NCBI GenBank assembly: GCA_016716885.1
Contig: JADJUV010000168.1
Location: forward strand, 1-17,224
Direction of reading: 5' to 3'
DNA: 17,224 nucleotides
Source: Candidatus Trichofilum aggregatum
GTDB lineage: Bacteria; Chloroflexota; Anaerolineae; Promineifilales; Promineifilaceae
Shown: positions 8,137 through 15,415 of the stretch, in pieces
Layout: every line of letters begins with the position of its first letter
How positions within the stretch are numbered: the stretch's first letter is position 1
Position numbers and translations under genes: made by a program
Notes under the pieces: model-generated
What the model was told of the DNA's origin: nothing
The model's input: the letters and a program-made list of their open reading frames with translations, nothing else
Database searches by the model: none

Positions 8137-8219
8137 TCAAGTCCACGATAATGAAGCCACGAATCACGCCAATTTTTCCCTGGTGACTTTGCACCTTTGC
8201 GTGAGTTTTCCCAGTAGGC
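8137..8219. repeat. Short word-repeat patch between lipoprotein and LysM-SGNH genes
   Basis: This gap holds phrase-like units resembling those in the MBOAT insert: ACGAATCACGCCAAT, TTTGCACCTTTGCGTGAG and, overlapping the end of the next gene, CTTCATCCTTCATAATC. A relative of the last unit is also at about 7690-7710. No gene is seen. Confidence 0.45.
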
Positions 8220-9445
8220 TCAACCTTCATCCTTCATAATCTCTTTCCGAATTGTATCCAGAACCAACAGCGCCGTCAGGTTATGTACGGCATGACCGCG
8301 GGCCAGCGTCTCTGTTTGGCGGTAATCATAGGCAAAAGGGGTGTTCAAATGCACCCCGTCCTCGTCCAAGCCGCGCCCTGGCAACGTTGCCGCCACCCGA
8401 TCAAAATCCCACAGGGAATCTCATAATCCGCCGCCACCTGCCGAATAATGGCGTTGTTTTCATCACTGCCTTCCGCCCGGTCCGCTTTCGTGCCTAACAC
8501 TGGGATCACGCCTTGCTCCAGGGCATAGGCCACGATTTCACCCATGTTACGGGCGAAATTTTCCGGCACCCCGGCATCATTGGCCCCTAAACGGATGAGC
8601 ACGATGCTGGGGTTGTGCAGACGGAATTCGCAGGCGATAACCGTTTCGGCCGGGGCGCAGACGGTTTTGTCGGCCCACAGGGGATCAAGGGCTGTCCAGG
8701 AGTGCAGACCCATACGCACGGCCATGCCCTGGCGGTTAAAGGAGCCAGCGAAAAAGTTGATGGTAGGCTGAAGGAACGCATAGGAACCGAGTTCGTAGGG
8801 GACACGCGCAAAGGGAGAAAGAAAATATTCCACATCAATCGTGCTATCACCGATTTTGGCGAACGCCTGGGGGTTGCGCCCTAGCGTCTGTCCTCGGGCG
8901 TAGGTGGCCCGCATGTTGGCGATAACGGCGGGCGACATCACGATGATCTGGTCAAACGGGATGTCGTTGATGGTGGTGGCAGTGAGGGGCAGGGTGACAG
9001 TCAGTGGTGTGGTCGGGTCTTCTTTTTGGATCACACCAGGGATGAGCAACTCCTGGCCTGCCCACACGACATCCGGGTCACTCAAAGGATTGGCGGCCAA
9101 CAACGCTGCCAGCGTGAGGTTGTATTGCCCGGCAATGAGGGTGAGGGTTTCGCCGGATTGGACGAGATGGGTGGTGGCCGCGGCCGCGACCGTAACAGTC
9201 GGTACCACTATTGTTTCAACCGGTGGGGTGGGTTGGGCGAAGGTGGGGCTGGCGACGGGAACCGCCGTGGGAACCAGGGTTGGCATGGTCGTCTGAGCGA
9301 CAGGTAACGCGGTGGGGTGAAGGGTTTCAAGCTTTAACGCGGCCGCGACCACCCCCAAAAACACAAAAAAGGCGATCATCGTCATCAGGAACGTGCGTAA
9401 AGCCTGCCACTCTTCAGAGAATGGCTTATCGGTGGGGTTGTTCAT
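8220..9445 (-). CDS. Membrane-anchored LysM plus SGNH acyltransferase/esterase, one frame break
   Basis: About 408 residues once one missing base is restored. Order: cytoplasmic N-terminus, one membrane helix (about 18-37), a Pro-Thr linker, a LysM domain (about 92-137: HLVQSGETLTLIAGQYNL, ending AGQELLIPG), then the SGNH domain. SGNH blocks are GDST (Ser201), GANDAG (Asn289-Asp290) and, in the second frame, DEDGVHL with the catalytic His. The break is at about 8413-8418: the paralogue at 6432-7450 reads VPLWDFDRV where this gene reads IPCGILIG, and adding one base restores the match. The shifted frame then continues to the TGA at 8220-8222. LysM binds peptidoglycan N-acetylglucosamine, which would hold the catalytic domain at the wall. 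Together with the MBOAT and microprotein it suggests acyl transfer to a wall-associated polymer. The Shine-Dalgarno is weak. Confidence 0.85.
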
Positions 9446-9502
9446 CCTGATTAACTGCTTAGTTCATCATGAGCCAATTTCTAGACGATTTGCGTTTCCA
9501 GA

Positions 9503-9544
9503 ACCGGCTAAAGTCTCGACTCCGGAGTCGAGGCTTTAGCCGGT
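9503..9544. repeat. 42-bp near-perfect palindrome overlapping the ppc stop codon
   Basis: The arms 9503-9523 and 9524-9544 are complementary apart from one G-T pair. The ppc TAA (9536-9538) lies inside the arm. No T run follows on the minus strand, so it is not a textbook terminator. A hairpin here could still stabilise the ppc transcript end or limit read-through to the LysM-SGNH gene. Confidence 0.7.
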
Positions 9545-12243
9545 GTTACGTAACCCGGCAGCAATGCCGTTGATGGTCAAAAAAATCGCCTGACGAATGG
9601 CTTTGGCTTCGTCTGATTCCGGGTCGGGCAAGGCACGCAGGCGGCGCAACAGGCTCACCTGGACATAATTCATGGGGTCAATGTACGGGTTACGCTGGCG
9701 CACCGAACGGCGCAACATCGGCTCATTTTCCAACAACTCCCGCTGATCCGACACCCGCAAAAGCCAGAGCGAGGTCTCCTGGTAGGCTCGTGTGACCTCA
9801 CCAAACACCCGCTCCCGCACCGCTTCATCTTCCACCAACCCGGCGTACAGGCGGGCAATCTCCATGTCCGCCTTAGCCAACGACACCTGCGCGTTGTCTA
9901 ACACAGTGCGGAAAAAGGGCCATTCCTGGTACATCGTCTGTAACTGGCGTACCCGTTCCGGCGTTTGCCCGTAGGTGGCGAGGGCCGCTCCCACACCATA
10001 CCAGCCGGGTAACACATGGCGGCTCTGCATCCAGCTAAATCCCCAGGGAATGGCCCGTAGGGAAGCAAAGGTGGCCTGGGCGGTGCGGCGGGAAGGGCGG
10101 CTACCGATGCGTAGCTGGCTAATTTCGCTAATGGGGGTCGCCTGTTGCCAGTAGGTAAGTAAATCGGGGGTTTCGTAGATGAATTGCCGGTAAGCCCGGT
10201 GGGCGATGGCGGCTAATTCGGTCATCGTAGCCCGCCATTCTGGGGTGATGTCTACCTGGTACTCACCCCGGGTGGGGGCGCTGGACATAAGCACAGCATG
10301 GACTACCTGCTCCAGATGTCGCCGGGCGATGGCTGGGTGGCCGTACCGTTCGCCGATGACTTCGCCCTGTTCGGTGATGCGAATGCGGCCGCGCACACTC
10401 CCCGGTGGTTGGGCCAGAATGGCCCGGTTGGCCGGGCCACCGCCACGGGCAATGGTCCCCCCTCGGCCATGAAACAGGGTAAGGGTGATGTGATGAGCGC
10501 GGCCGCATTGGGCCAACGCCTCTTGCGCCAGATACAACTCCCAGTTGGCCGCCAGATAACCCGCATCCTTGTTACTGTCCGAGTAGCCAATCATCACCGT
10601 CTGTTCCTGGTTGCGCCGGGCCAGATGGCGGGCGTAAACCGGGTGGGTAAACAGCGCTGACATGACCCCGGAAGCGGCGACGAGATCATCCCGTGTCTCA
10701 AAAAGAGGCACCACCGCCAGCCGGTCGTGATCCATCTCCGGGTTCAGGTCTAGCCCGTACCAGGTTGCCAGGAGCAGTACGGCCAGAATGTCCTCAACGC
10801 CGTGGGTCATGCTTACCACAAACGGGCCAATCAGCTCCGGGCCATAAAAATCGACCGCCCGGCGGATAATTTGCATGAGGTCATGGGTTTCCTGGGTCGG
10901 GCCAGAAAGATCAGACAACTGGCTTAAATCTGGGTGGGGCTGTTGCAGTAGCTCGGTTAAAAGTGCCGCTCGTTCTGCCCCGGAACGGCTGGCAAACCCT
11001 TTGACCAGCCCCAATTTATCGAGCATTTCGTCCAGAACCGCCGTGTTGACATCACTGTATTGGCGCAAATCCAGCCGGGCTACGTGCAGGCCAAACACAT
11101 GGGCCTGATGGCGTAATAAGGCCAAACCGGCCTCGGCCACATCGCTCATGCCCGTGGTACGTAAGGTTTTGTCCATCAAATCCAGTCTGCCTGCCAGATC
11201 GGTCAGGGTACGCAGGCGCAACGGGTGATGGCTACGCCCTTTAGTCGCCCGACCATGTCCCCTTTGGAAGCGTCGGCTAAATCGGCGGTGAGCATGGCCG
11301 AATAGAGGCGGTAGGGTTCGTCAGGATAACGCTGGCGCAGGAGTTCCACGCGGGGCGACTGGTTGTGCTCGGCTTGTAGGGCGGCCTGGAGTTCCGGGCT
11401 GATGTCGTCCAATTGATCGGCCATTGTGAGTGAGCGTTGTAGTTCGCGGGATTCTGTCTGGAGCCGCTCGACGGCCAACCCCCGGAGCCAAGGTGAGCCA
11501 TTGGTGGGGCATCTGGACGGTGGGATAATGCTCGGCTAAGGCCCGGCGCAGGGCTTCGTACACCTGGGGAACCACGTCCCACAACACGGTATCGAAGGTG
11601 TACAGGCCGGTTTTGACCTCATCGGTGACGCTAACCTGACCGGTGCGGCTACGGTTGGTGAGCCACAGACTGGTGACTTCGGCGGTGATGTGCCGGATGC
11701 GGCCGCGGCGTTCGCCTGGTAGCAGGTTATGTTCATCTAGTTCGGTGAGGGTTTCGGCGATGCGGTGCAGTTTGGAGAGCACGGTACGCCGTTTAGACTC
11801 GGTGGGGTGGGCAGTGAACACCATCTCAATGTGCAGGCGGTTGAGCAAATCTTGCAGATGGAATTCATCTACCCCTTGCTGGTGCAGGGTGGCGATGGCT
11901 GAAGCGACGGACTCACGAAGAGGGCGGGGGTGGGCCTCTTTTTCGCGTTGGCGCAAAACCCGCACCCGCTGTTGCTCCTCGGCCAGATTGACCAGTTCAA
12001 GTAGGCGGTGAAGGCGCGGGCGATGAGTTCAGCCTGAGCCACATCCAGGCTGTCCACCAGATTTTCCAGGTGGGCGCTGATGGCGGGCAGGTCATCACTG
12101 CGGCGGGCTTTGGCCAACGAACGGATACGCTCTTCCAGTTCGTAAATCTCGATGCCCGCCTGCCGCCGGATTACCCGGCCCAAAATATCGCCTAGCAGGT
12201 GGATGTCTTCACTAAGTAAGTCTTGAAGTTGTTGTTCGCTCAT
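9536..12243 (-). CDS. ppc: Phosphoenolpyruvate carboxylase, three frame breaks and one missing block
   Basis: Adds bicarbonate to phosphoenolpyruvate to give oxaloacetate, refilling the TCA cycle in the cytoplasm. Start chosen at MSEQQLQDLL (12243); an upstream ATG at 12294 adds a tail without family features. Marks are FTAHPTESKRRT (catalytic His near 11809), LDLRQ, GYSDSNKDAG, FHGRGGTIARGGGP (about 10440-10475), RNPYIDPMN and the C-terminal INGIAAGLRNTG. Frame changes occur near 12000 (one T missing in the coding strand, giving TAYFELVNLAEEQQ when restored), at 11479-11493 and near 11225-11235. At the middle break the sequence passes from HQWLTL(GS) to RGLAVERL, skipping about 24 residues that in the family hold the conserved GGDRDGNP motif. 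Corrected length is about 925 residues, normal for PEPC. GCGGCCGC occurs three times. The gene is probably functional in the organism and damaged in this assembly. Confidence 0.9.
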
Positions 12244-12432
12244 GGGCGTGTGATTGTAGCATAACTGAGCCGGAAAGAGGGCGCGTTTCTGCATCTTAAG
12301 GGGTAACTGGCGTTTAGCGTTCAGAGCCAGTGCTAACGGGTTTTCCCGAGTAATTTCCTCTCGCGCTCTCCTCTTGCTCTAAACTCCAGGGGGTAACTAA
12401 AACGAGTATAATGGTTAGCGCAATTGGGGTCA

Positions 12433-12642
12433 GCAATTCTCAATTTGACAACCAATGAGGGTAGGGGCGGGACGACGCGGGTTCAATGGGGATGAACCGG
12501 AAAACGATCCTTCCGCGTCGTCTCGCCCTCTTCTGAGCCGCAAGCGTAAGAGGGCGAGACAGGTGGGAAAGCAGGTTCCCCGCTTGACCACATCCTGGCC
12601 CACCTGTCCCGCCCCTACGAATGATCTCAAATTGAAAATTGC
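12433..12642. repeat. Nested foldback (MITE-like) element, about 210 bp
   Basis: Outer arms GCAATTCTCAATTTGA (12433-12448) and its near-perfect inverse (12627-12642, one mismatch) enclose a second pair, GTAGGGGCGGGAC (12461-12473) against 12606-12618. Inside lie GACGACGCGG (12471-12480) against 12513-12522, a perfect 13-bp stem (12520-12532 and 12548-12560) and CAGGTGGG (12560-12567) against 12599-12606. No ORF is present. Confidence 0.75.
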
Positions 12643-12701
12643 AGCCCATAAATAAAGCTTCTTTCTTGTTTGTCGGGCTTAACAAATTGAATACGGGTAT
12701 T

Positions 12702-12768
12702 GAGGAGTAAGGCACGCCTACGTGCCGCCTGGTGTACACCCGTTCGCACGTGGGCGTGCTCACTCCTC
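12702..12768. repeat. Imperfect inverted repeat
   Basis: Left arm 12702-12724 (GAGGAGTAAGGCACGCC then TACGTGC) pairs with right arm 12746-12768 with a few mismatches, around a 21-base centre. It looks like another dispersed foldback word repeat. Confidence 0.6.
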
Positions 12769-12811
12769 TCTATGCCCATGTTATTTTGGAAATTAACCGA
12801 AACGCTTGAAC

Positions 12812-12889
12812 TGTCATTCTGACGAGTCTTCGAGGAAGAATCCCGACGAGCTAGATATGCGGGATGCTTCGGGGGACCTCAGCATGACA
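12812..12889. repeat. TGTCATTCTGA...ATGACA dispersed-type repeat
   Basis: It begins TGTCATTCTGACGAG, contains GAGGAAGAATC and GCGGGATGCTTCGG, and ends CTCAGCATGACA, so the ends are inverted. From memory this wording resembles high-copy intergenic repeats of large bacterial genomes; copy number cannot be judged from one window. Confidence 0.5.
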
Positions 12890-12960
12890 TGGCGAGTATT
12901 ACCGGTTTCATTTCTTAACTTTCATAAGCGGTCATTGCACATCTGTGAACCGTCCTGCCT

Positions 12961-13622
12961 ATGCCTCTTTCTTCTGCACAAGTCCACCATTTTCATACGG
13001 AGGGGTACCTTATCGTGCCCCAGTTTTTTGCGGCTGAGACGGCCACGGCTATGCGGCTAGAGATGGAGCGATTGGTGGCTGAGGACCGCGGCCGCAATGT
13101 CATGCCCCGTTCACCGGCAAAATCAACTACCAGATTACCCCGCTGGCCGATAAAAGTGAGCTGTTTGGGGCTATACCCACCTGGCCCGATGTCATAGAAG
13201 CCGTGGAACAACTGATCGGTGCGCCCGCCTTGTTGTGGTTGGCGCAAATTTTCCTCAAACCGGCGCGGGTGGGAGCCGGTAATACCTGGCACATAGACAA
13301 CGGACGCTTTAAAGTGGCTGATCCTACCCGGGGCCTGGGCATGTGGATCGCTTTACATAACCTCCTCGCGTGTTAATGGCACATTGGGAACTTGTGCCAC
13401 GCTCCCACCCAATCATCCCCGACTCGTTTTATTCCCACTGGTCAGTTTCATGCCTGTTCCCCTGAAGGAGCGGTGCTTGTGCCGATGGATGGCCCGGCAG
13501 GGAGTGTTATCTTCTTTAATTTTGGTATTTTGCACTGTACCCGGGATAACTTGTCCGACCAGGATCGGGCGGCGCTGGTTTACCATTTTCTCCAGGCAGA
13601 CAATCGACCTCTGGACATCTAA
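12961..13622 (+). CDS. Phytanoyl-CoA dioxygenase (PhyH) family protein, at least four frame breaks
   Basis: An Fe(II)/2-oxoglutarate-dependent oxygenase fold of about 220 residues if the breaks are repaired. In order across frames: MPLSSAQVHHFHTEGYLIVPQFF, FTGKINYQITPLADK, EQLIGAPALLWLAQIFLKP, then the iron-binding NTWHIDNGRF (His-x-Asp), GLGMWIALHN, VNGT, ELVPRSHP and GQFHACSPEGA. The distal ILHCTRDNLSDQDRAAL carries the second iron His and the Arg expected to hold 2-oxoglutarate. Breaks are at 13109-13112 (TT for TTT), 13360-13368, 13386-13388 (GGG for GG) and 13427-13430 (TTTT for TTT); three are single-base homopolymer changes. The substrate cannot be told; such proteins hydroxylate many small molecules and lipids. 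No Shine-Dalgarno is evident before ATG 12961. Confidence 0.8.
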
Positions 13623-14172
13623 TGGAAGCAAGGCTTATGTTTCTATGACAAGTCTCTGTATCGGTTTGTCTCCTACCCCTAACCCCGCCCCCAGAGGCGG
13701 GGGACTTTCTAGAGTGCCGGTTTTCGAGCGCGGCCGCGCTCGAAAACCGGCACTCCTTGTATTACCCCTTCCCGCCGGGAAGGGGGCCAGGGGGATGGGT
13801 CTTCCGACTAACCCTACCCGATACTTTTGTAAAGCTGTACGAGTATGTTGAGCGAGGAATTTGTGTGGTGTGGCAAACCGTGTGGGTACGGTGAGACCGG
13901 TTGGGTTTTGTTCATCGCGGCCGCAACCTTTGCCTGTTGGCCGTGTTTTTTCACTGTAGAAGCAGGCCATTGGCGGGCTAAAAATAACCCTGATGTCCCT
14001 TGACAGGGTTAAGACCTGACAATAGAATCTTTGCTGTGCTGAGCCGCACAACCCAAACTGTAGCCGTAATCCATCATTGTTTATTGTTTGTGAGCAAAAA
14101 TGACGCGGTGACGCCATGAATATTTCTGCGTATGCGTCGGGTTCACAAGGGAAGTAGGGAGTAAGAGTTCAG
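13623..14172. other. Repeat-rich gap upstream of the desaturase
   Basis: These 550 bases hold a C-rich phrase (CCCCTAACCCCGCCCC with a GGCGGGG inverse, 13683-13702), the 44-bp palindrome (13712-13755), a CCTTCCCGCCGGGAAGG hairpin (about 13767-13783), a second GCGGCCGC (13917) and an 8-bp hairpin (13985-13992 with 14004-14011). A long minus-strand frame exists but is made of repeats. GGGAG at 14157-14161 is the desaturase ribosome binding site. Confidence 0.6.
13712..13755. repeat. 44-bp perfect palindrome centred on GCGGCCGC
   Basis: The halves 13712-13733 and 13734-13755 are exactly complementary, with GCGGCCGC (13730-13737) at the dyad. Such a structure can extrude as a cruciform or fold as a long RNA hairpin. 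No T run follows, so it is not a normal terminator. Confidence 0.9.
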
Positions 14173-15281
14173 ATGAGTGCAATCACCGGTAATCAGATCA
14201 AAAAGCAAAAACCCGCCTGGGTTCCTATCGTGGCAAAATATCAAGAACCTGTTTTGCGTAAAAGCATTGGGCAGATTCTTAACACGTTTATCCCGTTTTT
14301 CGTTTTGTGGTACCTCATGTATCGCAGTCTAGAAGTAGGTTACTGGTTGACCCTTCTTTTAGCTATTCCTACCGCCGGGTTCATGGTTCGCATTTTTATC
14401 ATTCAACATGATTGCGGCCACAACGCTTTTTTTAAGTCTAAAAAAGTGAATGATGCCCTAGGCGCGATTGCCGAGGTGATTACACTTGACCCCTATTTTC
14501 ATTGGCGACATCGCTCAGCGCGAATTCACCACGCTACCGCCAGTAATCTTGGACAAACGTGGGGCGGGTGATGCGTCGCATACGTTCACGGTAGAAGAGC
14601 ATCTGGCGTGGCCACCCTGACCCAGCGATTGGGTTATCGCATCTTTCGTAGAACGTTGGTGATGTTTATGTGGTGATACCGTTCCTGGTCTTTTTGTGGC
14701 CAACCGTTTCTCGGCCCCCCAAACCACCCAAACGGGAGCGGGCCAGTGTGCGCTGGACAAATGTGGTCGCGCCGCAGCCACCCCTTATCGTTCTAAGTTA
14801 TCTCTATTGGCTGGGCAAGAGGTTCTGCTCATTCAGTTCCAGACAGCATGATTCACCGCGGCCGCGGAACTCCTGGCTCTTTTTCGTGCAACACCAGTTT
14901 GAGGACACCTACTGGGAGCATGACCCGGAATGGGATTTCATCCCTGGCCGGCTTGGAAGGCAGTTCCTACTATATAAATTACCCAAACTCTGCAATGGTT
15001 CACCGCAACATCGGCTCCCATCACATCCACCACCTCAGCCCACGCATTCCTAACTACAACCCGGAAAATGCCATGAGGAGAATCCCCTGTTCCAACGGGT
15101 GATTACCCTGACTTTGCGCACCAGCCTGCATTGTACGTTCCTGAGTTTGTGGGATGAAGAAACAGACCGGTTGGTTAGTTTTGGCGACCTGAAACTGATT
15201 CGTCAACGGATGGCGAACGTACGAGGTCGTTACCCCATCAACCGGCTCCCATCCAGCAAGCCACCCAGGCCCAAGATTTAA
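14173..15281 (+). CDS. Delta-12/omega-3-type membrane fatty acid desaturase, many frame breaks
   Basis: A di-iron membrane desaturase (FADS, COG3239 type) that inserts double bonds into acyl chains of membrane lipids. The first 126 residues are in one frame: two hydrophobic helices, then the first His box HDCGH (14407-14421). Later parts lie in other frames: HHATASNLDKRGAGDA when one surplus G at 14551-14552 is removed, TVEEHLA, RLGYRIFRRTLVMF, SVRWTNVV, FFVQHQFEDTYWEHDPEWDF, SSYYKLPKL, the third box HHIHHLSPRIPNYN (HHIHH at 15019-15033), and the tail LTLRTSLHC...LWDEETDRLVSF to TAA at 15279-15281. The order matches the family throughout. The second His box reads WRHRSARIHH rather than the usual WRxSHxxHH. 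At least six indels are needed to restore one frame. GGGAG lies 11 bases before the ATG. A terminator follows at 15361. Confidence 0.82.
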
Positions 15282-15306
15282 AACATAGCTTCTTTCGAAG
15301 GAGTAT

Positions 15307-15337
15307 CTGACAGGTTTCTTAAAACCTGTCAGGTCTT
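15307..15337. repeat. Dispersed hairpin repeat (CTGACAGGTTT family), copy 2
   Basis: Arms CTGACAGGTTT (15307-15317) and AAACCTGTCAG (15322-15332) are followed by GTCTT. The arms and right flank match copy 1 at 1138-1170. Confidence 0.7.
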
Positions 15338-15360
15338 GATGAAACTTATTTTTATTTCAG

Positions 15361-15390
15361 GCCACCGTCGTCAACGACGGTGGCTTTTTT
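15361..15390 (+). terminator. Intrinsic terminator of the desaturase gene
   Basis: The perfect 10-bp stem GCCACCGTCG / CGACGGTGGC (15361-15370 and 15375-15384) with loop TCAA is followed by six Ts. It lies 80 bases past the desaturase stop and just before the next gene, separating the two transcripts. Confidence 0.9.
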
Positions 15391-15415
15391 GTTTTTCCAC
15401 GGCACAATAAAGAGT

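Larger units (their letters stand above)
12244..12960. other. Repeat-filled gap between divergent ppc and PhyH genes
   Basis: These 717 bases separate the divergent minus-strand and plus-strand genes. They hold a possible ppc -10 (TACAAT on the minus strand, 12253-12258) almost at the ATG, a lone plus-strand TATAAT (12407-12412) without a -35 box, a 210-bp foldback element, an imperfect inverted repeat and a TGTCAT...ATGACA word repeat. No credible protein or RNA gene is seen. Confidence 0.65.

Noticed and set aside
8345..8410. Natural C-terminus of the LysM-SGNH protein ending TRTGCI
   Set aside because: The catalytic His block and the rest of the domain continue in the next frame to 8220, matching the paralogue; the early stop follows an indel.
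12407..12412. Strong plus-strand promoter from TATAAT
   Set aside because: No -35 box lies at 15-19 bases and no gene follows closely; the PhyH start is about 550 bases away.
12806..13060. Plus-strand 84-residue frame ahead of the PhyH gene
   Set aside because: It consists of the TGTCAT...ATGACA word repeat and an out-of-frame reading of the PhyH start.
13635..14117. Minus-strand 160-residue frame in the gap before the desaturase
   Set aside because: It reads through the C-rich phrase, the 44-bp palindrome and other repeats, and has no family features.
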